Under the pieces are notes generated by a model that worked only from the letters and a program-made list of their open reading frames with translations, searched no databases and had not been told where the DNA came from. The position numbers and the translations under genes were made by a program. A DNA stretch of 47,305 nt from NCBI GenBank assembly GCA_020073015.1, contig JAIQFZ010000021.1, forward strand, positions 1-47,305, written 5' to 3'. Each line of letters starts with the position of its first letter. Within the stretch, counting starts at the first letter, position 1. Origin of the DNA: Terriglobia bacterium (lineage in GTDB: Bacteria > Acidobacteriota > Terriglobia > Terriglobales > Acidobacteriaceae). Below are positions 1 through 7,367 of this stretch, piece after piece.

Positions 1-53
1 ATTTCTTTGCCGAGTGAGCGATCGAGAAAGAAGGTAAGTTCAGGCTGCTTCAA
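1..53 (-). CDS. VapC45-like PIN-domain toxin (5' end only, cut by window edge)
   Basis: On the minus strand a TTG at 53 opens a frame reading MKQPELTFFLDRSLGKE before it runs off the window. The FFLDRSLG start, with the first acidic residue of a PIN nuclease site, fits VapC45-type PIN-like toxins (inference from family knowledge; only 17 residues are visible). It overlaps the end of the antitoxin gene by 14 bp, the usual arrangement of a translationally coupled toxin-antitoxin operon with the antitoxin first. The rest of the active site cannot be seen. Confidence 0.55.
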   Translation of the reverse strand, partial: MKQPELTFFLDRSLGKE

Positions 54-753
54 GCTGGAGTTCGCAACGAATCGCTTCTTCTATTTCTAGCCGGGGCCGG
101 CCATAGTCTCGAGCCAACTCTTCCATGGACTCCCCAGCCTTGTATCGTTCCGCTAAGATCCCAGTTGGAATACCAGTTCCGTGCAACACGGGTTTGCCAA
201 AAGAGATTCTGGGGTCAATCGCGATGAGCTTTGGCTCGTCCAGTTGTCTCTTCCGGGTAAAGGGATATAGGCGTACGACAAGCCCCGCCGGGTCACGCTC
301 AATCCTTTGCAGGTGAGCCTGCAGCACCTCGCGCATCGCCATTTGGCCAGACCGGGTAACGTTGATTAGTCTTCCCCACTCTTGGACGAAAAGATCAAGA
401 CCGTCGGTTTCGAAGCGATGGTCAGCGAGCGGGTGCTTCGAGCCAAGCTGATCTCGAAGGTACTCAATAGCGATGCGAACCTTGTCTAGGGGTATTTGGT
501 GCTCTCGACGGATTGCATCGAGGACATGAACTTCTACCAGGTTGAGAAAAGACAGAACCGGAGGATTCAACGTGGGGACGATAACAATGGGCTTAAAGAA
601 CTTCTTGCCTGACTTGGTTGGGTACGGTCGCCCCGCCACCCACGAGCGCACGGTAGGACGTGGGATCAACAGATAGTGGGCTGCCTCCGCAATTGCGTAA
701 GCCGGCATCAACCGCGGGTCGCGGTCGCCGTAGACGAGTGAAGTTTTCCTCAC
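40..753 (-). CDS. DUF433-family antitoxin with N-terminal HTH (VapB45-like)
   Basis: 237 residues from a GTG start. The N-terminal part (about 15-110, containing YAIAEAAHYLLIPRPTVRSW) looks like the helix-turn-helix of VapB45-like antitoxins. The C-terminal part (about 175-230, containing IDPRISFGKPVLHGTGIPT) is the DUF433 domain. Such proteins bind and neutralise a PIN-domain RNase and repress their own operon. Its stop lies inside the next gene on the same strand, which begins like a PIN-like toxin, so the context supports the assignment. The start codon follows a TATACT box by only 6 nt with no Shine-Dalgarno sequence, so the mRNA may be leaderless and the operator would overlap this promoter. 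Confidence 0.75.
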   Translation of the reverse strand: MRKTSLVYGDRDPRLMPAYAIAEAAHYLLIPRPTVRSWVAGRPYPTKSGKKFFKPIVIVPTLNPPVLSFLNLVEVHVLDAIRREHQIPLDKVRIAIEYLRDQLGSKHPLADHRFETDGLDLFVQEWGRLINVTRSGQMAMREVLQAHLQRIERDPAGLVVRLYPFTRKRQLDEPKLIAIDPRISFGKPVLHGTGIPTGILAERYKAGESMEELARDYGRPRLEIEEAIRCELQLEAA

Positions 754-759
754 GAGCGG

Positions 760-765
760 AGTATA
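760..765 (-). promoter_or_regulatory. -10 box of antitoxin gene, start-codon proximal
   Basis: On the minus strand TATACT ends 6 nt before the GTG at 753. A transcript would begin at or within a base or two of the start codon. No clear -35 hexamer is visible. Confidence 0.4.
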
Positions 766-808
766 GCACCTAGAATCCAGAGCTTATTGTGGGACTCTGA
801 GCCGGTAC

Positions 809-1273
809 TCAAAATGGATACACCGTCAGCGTCTTATCCGACTTCTGCACGAACATGCGGGCGTGCTCGGCCCGGTCGTTGACGATCACTTCGACCACCG
901 TGCCTCCAGCATTGCCGAAGGTCCCACTCCCGAAGCTCTTCGTTCCAGCCGAACCGTAGATGCGGTGGGATTTCACCACGCCCCACTCTCCGCCCGGGCC
1001 CCAATCGCGGTAAAAGTCAGCGTAGGTATATTGCGAATACTTCTGCGGATGCTGGCGCCAGCCGGGATCGTGGAAGTAGATGCCGTAGGCGGTTTCGTAA
1101 TCCTGCTTCTGGAGCGCGGTGAAGAATTTGTCGACGGCGTGCTCTTCGGGCCAGTTGCGGTACATCCAGGCGAGCGCGGCCAGAACCAATACGCCGAGAA
1201 TCGCGAGGGCGATCTTGATCTTGCGGCGCTTTTCCTTTGCGGGATCGTATTGCTGGGCGTCAAGCAGGGTCAT
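809..1273 (-). CDS. Hypothetical membrane-anchored protein
   Basis: 154 residues if translation starts at the ATG at 1273, which gives MTLLDAQQYDPAKEKRRKIK followed by one hydrophobic helix (about residues 21-38, IALAILGVLVLAALAWMY). An in-frame upstream extension to 1363 reads as non-coding, so I reject it. After the helix is a domain of about 115 residues rich in aromatic residues (FFTALQKQDYETAYGIYF), probably extracytoplasmic. The 'FFTALQKQDYETAY' stretch resembles the first helices of small NTF2-like or DUF4878-type folds, but I cannot assign a function. It is divergent from the chemotaxis gene cheY. Confidence 0.6.
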   Translation of the reverse strand: MTLLDAQQYDPAKEKRRKIKIALAILGVLVLAALAWMYRNWPEEHAVDKFFTALQKQDYETAYGIYFHDPGWRQHPQKYSQYTYADFYRDWGPGGEWGVVKSHRIYGSAGTKSFGSGTFGNAGGTVVEVIVNDRAEHARMFVQKSDKTLTVYPF

Positions 1274-1463
1274 AGGGCTGCCACAAGAATAACGGATTTC
1301 ATGGGCCGAACGGTAGGTCGAGGCTGCAGAAGAGATAATCCGGCTTTGAGGCGGGGCTTCCAAGGCAGGCGCGGGAGATCATGTCCTCGTCGCGTCGTCA
1401 GCGCAACCTGTGTTCGGTCCCTCCTTTCGATGAGGACACCGTCGCCCGGCTCGTGCGGGTCCC

Positions 1464-1491
1464 TAAAGAGGCGAAATCATTTTGCCGATGT
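1464..1491 (+). promoter_or_regulatory. Candidate sigma-28 (FliA) promoter for cheY-cheX
   Basis: TAAA at 1464-1467 and GCCGATGT at 1484-1491, separated by 16 nt. The FliA consensus is TAAA-N15-GCCGATAA, so the spacing is one base long. It lies 74 nt before the cheY ATG. Two better matches stand before flgM and fliC in this window, which raises the likelihood that this one is real. Confidence 0.5.
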
Positions 1492-1565
1492 CACCTTTGT
1501 CAGCCAGAAGATGGCGGCGGCGCGGCATCACGGCCCGACTGTGAACCCGCGGAGTGGTGAAACCC

Positions 1566-1952
1566 ATGGAAAAGATCCGGGCGCTGATCGTCGACGACTC
1601 TTCGGTAATGCGCAAGATCGTCGAGCGCTCGCTGCGGCAGGCGGGCATCGAGCTGGAGAAAGTGGTGGAAGCTTCGAACGGGAGAGAAGCGCTGGAGGCA
1701 TTGCGCGAGAACCGGGTGGACCTGATCCTGTGTGACATCAATATGCCCATCATGGACGGGCTGGAATTTGTCCAGCAGATGCATACGGTGGAGAACGCCA
1801 AAGGGGTTCCCGTGGTCATGATTACGACTGAGGGCAGTGAATCCCACGTGGTGCAGGCGCTCTCCAGCGGCGCCCGGGGCTATATCCGCAAGCCGTTCAC
1901 TCCGGATCAAGTGAAAGAGCATGTCTTGCCCTTGCTGAGAAAGAAGTTATGA
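1566..1952 (+). CDS. cheY: CheY single-domain chemotaxis response regulator
   Basis: 128 residues, a lone receiver domain with no output domain. The acidic pair D10-D11, phospho-acceptor D57 (LILCDINMP), T87 and K109 (YIRKPF) are all present and fall at the numbers used for E. coli CheY. It would be phosphorylated by CheA and bind the flagellar switch. I chose the ATG at 1566, with GGAG at 1551-1554, rather than the GTG at 1554, because the receiver fold begins directly at MEKIRALIVDD. Its last codons overlap the start of cheX (ATGA), so the two are translationally coupled. A candidate sigma-28 promoter lies upstream. Confidence 0.92.
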   Translation: MEKIRALIVDDSSVMRKIVERSLRQAGIELEKVVEASNGREALEALRENRVDLILCDINMPIMDGLEFVQQMHTVENAKGVPVVMITTEGSESHVVQALSSGARGYIRKPFTPDQVKEHVLPLLRKKL

Positions 1953-2431
1953 GTGTCGATACTTCAGCCGCCGTCCGCTCACAGGAGGAGAACTGGCAGC
2001 CGGTCCTCGAACTCGCTGTCGAAGAGGTGTTCGAGATCATGGTGGGCTGCCGCGTGAAGCCGGCTCCGATATCCGAGCCCAAGCCAAACGGGGAGTTTAC
2101 AGCCATGATTGGTCTGGCGGGATCTCTCTGCGGAGTGCTCACGGTCGGCTGCGACGCTCAGACCGCCAGACAACTCGCCAAGGGCATGCTAGGGGACATC
2201 GTCAGCTCCAAAGACCAGGTCTCGGACGCGCTGGGCGAAATCTGCAACATGGTGGCCGGCAACTTCAAAAATAAGCTGACCGGGATGGACGGGCGCTGCC
2301 TGTTGAGCGTTCCGACGGTCATCAGCGGTGGCGAATACCAGTTTCGTTCGCTCGCCGCCGGGAACGTGTTGGATGTCTGCGTACTGTTTGAAGGCGCACC
2401 GGTGGCGGTGCGTCTGGAACTGCACGGCTGA
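1949..2431 (+). CDS. cheX: CheX/CheC-type CheY-P phosphatase
   Basis: 160 residues. The CheC/CheX/FliY phosphatase signature E-x2-N is present as E97 and N100 in ALGEICNMVAGNFKNKL. Only one such motif is seen, as in CheX (CheC has two). The preceding glycine-rich strand region (MIGLAGSLCGVLTVGC) fits the CheX fold. CheX removes phosphate from CheY-P and acts as a dimer in known cases. Start overlaps the cheY stop by 4 nt, so regulator and phosphatase are made together. I call it CheX rather than CheC from the single motif and the isolated context. Confidence 0.85.
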   Translation: MSVDTSAAVRSQEENWQPVLELAVEEVFEIMVGCRVKPAPISEPKPNGEFTAMIGLAGSLCGVLTVGCDAQTARQLAKGMLGDIVSSKDQVSDALGEICNMVAGNFKNKLTGMDGRCLLSVPTVISGGEYQFRSLAAGNVLDVCVLFEGAPVAVRLELHG

Positions 2432-2598
2432 TCCCACCTCGCACGATTCCTGAGCAAACTTTGCCGGACGTCCGGTTCTGCCCGGCAGGGTTTTCCGGTC
2501 GCAAGATATCTGAGAAATCTCCAACGCTTGCTCTCCGGGTTCGTGAGCCCAACCTGTTCAGAACAGATCACTTGAAGAAACCACCCCGTTTTCTGCAC

Positions 2599-2614
2599 TG
2601 GCGATTGGCGTGCA
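2599..2614 (+). promoter_or_regulatory. Candidate sigma-54 (-24/-12) promoter for the flgF operon
   Basis: TGGC at 2599-2602 and TGCA at 2611-2614. The invariant GG and GC are separated by 10 nt, as required for sigma-54, although the bases between match the consensus poorly. It ends 28 nt before the GTG of flgF. Flagellar rod and hook genes are often sigma-54 dependent. This is a weak single-site match. Confidence 0.35.
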
Positions 2615-2642
2615 CCTTCTCTTTCCGTAAGAAGGAGATAAC

Positions 2643-3377
2643 GTGGACAGTGGATTCTACGCGGCGTGCGCGGGGTTGCGGGCACAAAGCCAGGCGCTCG
2701 AAGTGTCGGCGCACAATCTCGCCAATGTGAACACGGCCGGATTCCGGGGCCAGCAGACCACGTTTCAGTCGCTGCTGGCGGTGGCGAACCCGACCGTTCC
2801 GACCGTGCTGAATCTGGCCACCAACAATTTCGGTGTGCTCGAAGGGTCGCATCTGGATCGGACCGCGGGCAACCTGGAGCACACCGGCAACCTGCTCGAT
2901 CTGGGAATCGAAGGCGCCGGGTTCTTCGTGATCCAGACCGCGGGCGGTACACGCTACACACGGAATGGCAGCTTCCGCGTTGCCCGCAGCGGGGAACTGG
3001 TGACCGCGGCGGGCGATCCGGTTCTGGGAGACCAGGGCGTGATCCGCGTTCCTGCCGGGGCGATCTCAGTCAGTGCGGATGGAACGCTTTCGGTCAACGG
3101 CGCGGCCGCGGGCACAATCCGGCTGGTCGAGTTCACTCCGGGGGCCCGGCTGACTTCAGAGAGCGGGACGCTGGTGGCCGCTCCGGACGGCAGCACCCAG
3201 CCCGCCAAGCTAACGGCCATCCAGCAGGGCACCCTCGAATCGTCGAACGTAAATGCGATCCAATCTGTGATGACGCTGATCGGAGTGCAGCGGCACGCCG
3301 AGATGCTGCAACGCGCGCTCTCGCTGTTTGACAGCGAATTCAACCGCATCGCAACCAGCGAACTACCCCGCGTCTAG
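2643..3377 (+). CDS. flgF: Flagellar proximal rod protein FlgF
   Basis: 244 residues from a GTG start 8 nt after a strong AAGGAG. The N-terminal rod/hook signature is clear (SAHNLANVNTAGFRGQQ), followed by the FlgE/F/G-like core (LDLGIEGAGFFVIQTAGGTRYTRNGSF) and the C-terminal helix that packs with the N-terminus (VNAIQSVMTLIGVQRHAEML). It would be secreted by the flagellar type III exporter and form part of the rod. Assignment to FlgF rather than FlgG rests on gene order and on the second paralogue directly downstream being the better FlgG. Confidence 0.85.
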   Translation: MDSGFYAACAGLRAQSQALEVSAHNLANVNTAGFRGQQTTFQSLLAVANPTVPTVLNLATNNFGVLEGSHLDRTAGNLEHTGNLLDLGIEGAGFFVIQTAGGTRYTRNGSFRVARSGELVTAAGDPVLGDQGVIRVPAGAISVSADGTLSVNGAAAGTIRLVEFTPGARLTSESGTLVAAPDGSTQPAKLTAIQQGTLESSNVNAIQSVMTLIGVQRHAEMLQRALSLFDSEFNRIATSELPRV

Positions 3378-3385
3378 GAGGCACC

Positions 3386-4177
3386 ATGTTCCGCTCACTC
3401 TACACCGCCGCCAGTGGGATGCAGGCGCAGCAGACCAACCTGGATACGATTGCCAACAATCTGGCCAACTCCAGCACGGCCGGTTTCCGCAGCCGCCGCA
3501 TGCAGTTCCAGGACCTGATCTACCAGAGCATGGTGATGCCGGGCGCGGCTTCGTCGCAGCAAACCACGGTTGCGACCGGACTGCAGGTCGGGCTAGGCAC
3601 GCGCTCGGCGGCGTCGGAGATCATTCAGTTGCAAGGCGATCTGAGCGCGACCGGTAACCCGCTCGATCTGGCGATCGAGGGGCAGGGATTCTTTCAAGTG
3701 CAATTGCCCACCGGCGAGATCGCCTACACGCGCAGCGGAGCGTTTCACCAGGACTCCCAGGGAAGCATCGTGACCTCGGACGGAAATCCGATGCAGCCTT
3801 CGATCACGATTCCACAAGGCGCGACCTCGCTCACGATCGCAGCGGACGGCACGGTGTCGGTCACGCTGGCAGGACAGACGGCGGCGCAGCAGGTCGGCAA
3901 TCTTCAACTTGCGCTGTTTCCGAACCCCGGCGGACTGAACAGTGTGGGCAAGAACCTGTTCCTGGCCACGACTGCCTCGGGCGATCCGGTGCTGGGCACG
4001 CCGGGCGGCAGCGACGGACTAGGGCAGATCGAACAGGGGTATCTGGAACAGTCGAATGTCAGCGTGGTGGATGAGTTCATCAGCATGATCGTGGCGCAGC
4101 GTGCCTACGAGGCCAGTTCGCGCGTGGTGCAGGCCGCCGATCAGATGTTCCAGCAAATCAACAATCTCGGACACTAG
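3386..4177 (+). CDS. flgG: Flagellar distal rod protein FlgG
   Basis: 263 residues, the usual FlgG length. N-terminus MFRSLYTAASGMQAQQTNLD, then the rod signature TIANNLANSSTAGFRSRR, the central domain (LDLAIEGQGFFQVQLPTGEIAYTRSG) and the C-terminal helix (VSVVDEFISMIVAQRAYEAS). It builds the distal rod that crosses the P and L rings encoded just downstream. The ATG follows an AGGAGG by 5 nt. Eight bases separate it from flgF. Confidence 0.95.
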   Translation: MFRSLYTAASGMQAQQTNLDTIANNLANSSTAGFRSRRMQFQDLIYQSMVMPGAASSQQTTVATGLQVGLGTRSAASEIIQLQGDLSATGNPLDLAIEGQGFFQVQLPTGEIAYTRSGAFHQDSQGSIVTSDGNPMQPSITIPQGATSLTIAADGTVSVTLAGQTAAQQVGNLQLALFPNPGGLNSVGKNLFLATTASGDPVLGTPGGSDGLGQIEQGYLEQSNVSVVDEFISMIVAQRAYEASSRVVQAADQMFQQINNLGH

Positions 4178-4187
4178 AGGTGGGGGA

Positions 4188-4772
4188 ATGATGGCCCGAT
4201 GCATTCTCGTTCTCGCCTGGTTGGCGCCCGCGCTTCTGGCTCAGGAAACTGGCCGGTCGTTTCCGCCCGTGACCCGGCAGGAAGTGTGGCAGGCAGTGGC
4301 GGGCGAACTGCGCGACCGCGGACTGCGCGAAGAACAATTGCCGCGCGCCGAGGATCTCGATCTCCCCGTGGCCGTGCCGGCCTCCCAGGGGCGGACGCTG
4401 CGGGTTGCGGCCGTCTGCTGGGACGCTGATCGGGGACGCGTCGAATTCCGTTTGGAGTGCCGCGAGGCGGTACAGTGCATTCCATTTCTCGCCTATGTGC
4501 CGTCGATCGACGTGCGGACGGCCGAACGCGCGCATGCGGGATCGTGCCGGTCGGGACCTGGTTCGGCGCCGGCGCAGCCCAAGAAAGTTGCGGTGCGCGC
4601 CGGAGAGCGGGCGATGGTGGTCTTGGTGGCGAACCGGTTGCGTCTGACTACGTCGGTGATATGCCTGGAGCGCGGCACGGAAGGAGAAATCATTCGCGTG
4701 AAGAATCAGGATGGCCACATTTTCCGGGCGCGGGTTAGGGCTCCTGCCGTGCTGGAGGCGTTGCCGCAATGA
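4188..4772 (+). CDS. flgA: FlgA-like P-ring assembly chaperone
   Basis: 194 residues from the ATG at 4188 (an ATG at 4191 is equally possible); GGTGGGGG precedes it. A signal peptide is seen (MMARCILVLAWLAPALLAQ). The C-terminal part (GEIIRVKNQDGHIFRARV) is the typical end of the FlgA SAF-like domain; the N-terminal half is divergent. FlgA binds FlgI in the periplasm and promotes P-ring assembly. Position between flgG and flgH-flgI supports the call. The stop overlaps the flgH start by 4 nt. Overall similarity is low, so the assignment leans on the C-terminus and the gene order. Confidence 0.75.
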   Translation: MMARCILVLAWLAPALLAQETGRSFPPVTRQEVWQAVAGELRDRGLREEQLPRAEDLDLPVAVPASQGRTLRVAAVCWDADRGRVEFRLECREAVQCIPFLAYVPSIDVRTAERAHAGSCRSGPGSAPAQPKKVAVRAGERAMVVLVANRLRLTTSVICLERGTEGEIIRVKNQDGHIFRARVRAPAVLEALPQ

Positions 4773-5473
4773 AAACGAATCGGGGAGGGAACGTGAGAAA
4801 TCTCGTGCTGGGCCTGCTGGTCACGGGTGCGGCAGTGGGGATGGCGTGGGGTCGGGACTCGCAGGGCAACACTCTGGCGAAGTATCTGGCGCGAGTGCAG
4901 ACCGCGGAACCTTTCGCTCCCGAGCTCACTCTCGGAAGTTGCTGGGTGGATTCCGGGCGGCTGGCATCGTTGAGCAGCGACTACAAGGCCGCCACCACCG
5001 GAGACCTGATCACGATTGTCGTGGTGCAGGATGTGAAGACCTCGAACACGGGCGCGGTCAGCACGGGGCGCAGCTTCAGTGCGAGCTCCGGGGTGGATGC
5101 GCTGCCCGGCAAAATCAAAGTTGGAGGCGCGGCGAACCTGCTCGGGCTGCATTCGGCCGAGACGCTGGCGGGCAAAGGCCAGGCATCTTCCACCTCGAGC
5201 GTGACCACAACCCTCGCGGGGCGGGTGGTGGCGGTGCTGCCGAGCGGAAACCTGGTGGTCCAGGCGGAACGGCTGATCAACATGAACAACGAGAAGCAGA
5301 CGATCGTGGTGCGTGGGGTGGTGCGCCGTGGCGATATTGGGCCCAACAACACGGTGGCCTCGAACACCATCGGAGATCTGGAACTTGAGATCAAGGGCAA
5401 GGGCGTGGTGAGCGATGGCGTGCGGCCTCCGCACCTGCTGCTGCGACTGTTGTTGCGCGTGTTCAATTTCTAG
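4769..5473 (+). CDS. flgH: Flagellar L-ring protein FlgH, without lipobox
   Basis: 234 residues from the ATG at 4769, which overlaps flgA (ATGA). A GTG at 4793 with GGGGAGGG six bases before it is a good alternative start and gives a shorter signal sequence (MRNLVLGLLVTGAAVG). The core is clear FlgH: GDLITIVVVQD, SGNLVVQAER, a strand with VVRGVVRRGDIGPNNTVASN and LELEIKGKGV. FlgH forms the outer-membrane bushing around the rod. Known FlgH proteins are lipoproteins, but no cysteine is present in or after the signal region before residue 58, so lipid anchoring at the usual place is not possible here. Confidence 0.88.
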   Translation: MKTNRGGNVRNLVLGLLVTGAAVGMAWGRDSQGNTLAKYLARVQTAEPFAPELTLGSCWVDSGRLASLSSDYKAATTGDLITIVVVQDVKTSNTGAVSTGRSFSASSGVDALPGKIKVGGAANLLGLHSAETLAGKGQASSTSSVTTTLAGRVVAVLPSGNLVVQAERLINMNNEKQTIVVRGVVRRGDIGPNNTVASNTIGDLELEIKGKGVVSDGVRPPHLLLRLLLRVFNF

Positions 5474-5480
5474 GAGCGAT

Positions 5481-6587
5481 ATGAAAGCAGCTTTTCTTGC
5501 CGGACTTTTGCTACTCGCGGTTCCGCCAACCCTGATGGCCACCGAACCGGTCGAGGTCAAGATCCGCGACCTCACCACCGTCGAAGGCGTGCGCGAGAAT
5601 CCGCTGATCGGATACGGCATGGTGGTTGGACTGACCGGCACCGGCGACCGCCAGCAAACCGTGTTCACCACCCAGACCCTGGCCAATATCTTGCAGCGCA
5701 TGGGCGCGCAGATTCCGGCGGCCACGGTGCGCGTCAACAACGTGGCTGCGGTCTTTGTAACCGCCAGCCTGCCGGCGTTTGCGCGGCCCGGCACCCAGCT
5801 GGACGTCACCGTGTCGTCGATGGGCGATGCCAAGAGTCTCGAAGGCGGGTTGCTCTTGCTGACGCCGCTGTATGGCGCCGACGGCCAGGTGTATGCCGCG
5901 GCCCAGGGGCCGGTGGCGGTCGGCGGGTATGCCGCCGGCGGCGCCGGTGCGAGCAAGCAGATGAACCATCCCACGATCGGGAGAGTTCCGGGTGGAGGGA
6001 GAGTGGAACGCAGCCTGGCGTTCGATTTCAACCGGCTGGCGCCGCTGTCGCTTCTTCTGCGGGAGCCGGATTTCAGCACGGCGGGCGGAATCTCCGACGC
6101 CATCAACCAGGAATTTGGGCGGGTGGTGGCGACCGCGCGCGACGGTGGACGCGTGGAAGTGAACCCGGCTGCGACCGGGCTTGCCAACCTGACCACAATC
6201 GTCGCGAAGATTGAGAACGTGGCCGTCAGCGTGCACCGGCGGGCGCGCGTGGTGGTCAATGAACGGACCGGAACCATCGTGCTTGGGAAAGATGTGCGGC
6301 TGGGCGCGGTGTCCATTTTGCATGGCGGCTTCTCGGTGCAGATCTCGACCGAGTATGCGGTCTCGCAGCCAGCGCCGCTCTCGCAAGGGAAGACCGAGGT
6401 CGTCGGTCAGTCCGATATACAGGCCAAGGACAGCTTGGCCAAACGCGTCGAGATTGCTGAAGGCGCTAGCGTCGAACAACTGGTCAACGGTCTGCAGAAC
6501 ATGGGCGCAACCGCGCGCGACGTGATCTCGATTCTGCAGGCCATCAAAGCAGCGGGCGCGCTCGACGCCGACCTGGAGGTGATCTGA
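5481..6587 (+). CDS. flgI: Flagellar P-ring protein FlgI
   Basis: 368 residues from the ATG at 5481, with TAGGAGCG just before it; a longer in-frame extension overlapping flgH is rejected because it lacks a signal peptide. Signal sequence MKAAFLAGLLLLAVPPTLMA. FlgI hallmarks are present: RENPLIGYGMVVGLTGTGD, LPAFARPGTQLDVTVSSMGDA, and the C-terminal VEQLVNGLQNMGATARDVISI with ILQAIKAAGAL. FlgI monomers form the periplasmic ring around the rod. The stop codon overlaps the flgJ start. Confidence 0.96.
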   Translation: MKAAFLAGLLLLAVPPTLMATEPVEVKIRDLTTVEGVRENPLIGYGMVVGLTGTGDRQQTVFTTQTLANILQRMGAQIPAATVRVNNVAAVFVTASLPAFARPGTQLDVTVSSMGDAKSLEGGLLLLTPLYGADGQVYAAAQGPVAVGGYAAGGAGASKQMNHPTIGRVPGGGRVERSLAFDFNRLAPLSLLLREPDFSTAGGISDAINQEFGRVVATARDGGRVEVNPAATGLANLTTIVAKIENVAVSVHRRARVVVNERTGTIVLGKDVRLGAVSILHGGFSVQISTEYAVSQPAPLSQGKTEVVGQSDIQAKDSLAKRVEIAEGASVEQLVNGLQNMGATARDVISILQAIKAAGALDADLEVI

Positions 6588-6910
6588 TGACGGGAGATGG
6601 GATGAATGTATCGCTGGCAGCGAGTTTGTCGCGCCTGGTAACCTCCAGCCCGCCACTGGGAAAAGGCGAGAAGGCGGCCCGCGACTTTGAAGCCATTCTG
6701 CTGACCTCGCTCATGGACTCTTTGCAGAAAACGTTTTCGGGCGTCGGGGAAGATGCAGCCCCGGGAGCGAGCGACTATCGGCTCATGGGAACGCAGGCTC
6801 TGGCCTCGGCGATCGCGGAGCAGGGCGGCATTGGAATTGCGCGGCTGATCCAGAGCCACTTACCGGCACCAAAGGTCGCGGGGGAAGGGCTGAACCGGGG
6901 AGTGCCCTAA
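6587..6910 (+). CDS. flgJ: FlgJ-type rod-binding protein (no muramidase domain)
   Basis: 107 residues. The rod-binding domain signature (ARDFEAILLTSLMDSLQKTF, then MGTQALASAIAEQGGIGIARLI) is present. Gammaproteobacterial FlgJ has a C-terminal peptidoglycan hydrolase; this protein ends after the rod-binding part, as in many other phyla, so a separate hydrolase must open the wall for the rod. Start overlaps the flgI stop (TGATG), placing it at the end of the same operon. A second ATG at 6602 is possible. Confidence 0.88.
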   Translation: MTGDGMNVSLAASLSRLVTSSPPLGKGEKAARDFEAILLTSLMDSLQKTFSGVGEDAAPGASDYRLMGTQALASAIAEQGGIGIARLIQSHLPAPKVAGEGLNRGVP

Positions 6911-6915
6911 AGGTC

Positions 6916-6942
6916 TAAAGTTTTTTCGAACCTCGCCGATGG
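6916..6942 (+). promoter_or_regulatory. Sigma-28 (FliA) promoter for flgM-flgN-flgK-flgL
   Basis: TAAAGTTT at 6916-6923, an 11-nt spacer, then GCCGATGG at 6935-6942. This matches the enterobacterial FliA consensus (TAAAGTTT-N11-GCCGATAA) at every position except the last two. It lies right after the flgJ stop and about 110 nt before flgM, so the late genes have their own promoter. Confidence 0.8.
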
Positions 6943-7053
6943 GAACACCAGACCTTGATGCGCGGATGCGCGCCGGGTAGGCGAGCGTGGTGTGCACATT
7001 AAGGTTTGTTAAGGATCTGTCGATAGACAAGGCAGAAGGGATCGGAGAGGGTT

Positions 7054-7356
7054 ATGAGAGTCGATCTGCTGACACATGGACCGGAGCCGCCGGACAACAA
7101 CAAAGCGAGTCGTGCGGGGCAGCGGACGGCAACGCCCCAGACGAGCGAGGCAGCCGGCACGGACCAAACGCATTTTTCATTTGACCAGGCGCGGGTGCAA
7201 TCGCTGGCAGCGGAAGTCATGGCGCAGCCCGAAATCCGCGGGCAGAAGGTTGGAGCGTTGCAGAACCTGCTGGTCACGGGCCGGTACACGGTCAGCGATG
7301 CGCAGATTGCCCAAGCCATGGTGGCCGAACGGGCCGGGGCGAACTCGGGCAAGTAG
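7054..7356 (+). CDS. flgM: Anti-sigma-28 factor FlgM
   Basis: 100 residues. The N-terminal half is polar and low in hydrophobic residues, as in the disordered, exported part of FlgM. The C-terminal half (FDQARVQSLAAEVMAQPEIR and VGALQNLLVTGRYTVSDAQIAQAMV) is the sigma-28 binding region. FlgM holds FliA inactive until the hook is complete, and is then exported. It sits directly behind a near-perfect FliA promoter, giving the usual negative feedback. ATG at 7054 follows GGAGAGGG. Confidence 0.9.
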   Translation: MRVDLLTHGPEPPDNNKASRAGQRTATPQTSEAAGTDQTHFSFDQARVQSLAAEVMAQPEIRGQKVGALQNLLVTGRYTVSDAQIAQAMVAERAGANSGK

Positions 7357-7367
7357 GGGAGTGAGCG

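Noticed and set aside
863-1735. 290-residue frame on the plus strand crossing the upstream gene and cheY
   Set aside because: It overlaps cheY in another frame and the membrane protein gene on the other strand; composition is arginine-rich and unlike a real protein.
4706-6316. 536-residue open frame on the minus strand opposite flgH-flgI
   Set aside because: It is antisense to two clearly conserved flagellar genes, has low-complexity R/S/T/P-rich composition and no recognisable domain. Long antisense frames are common in GC-rich DNA.
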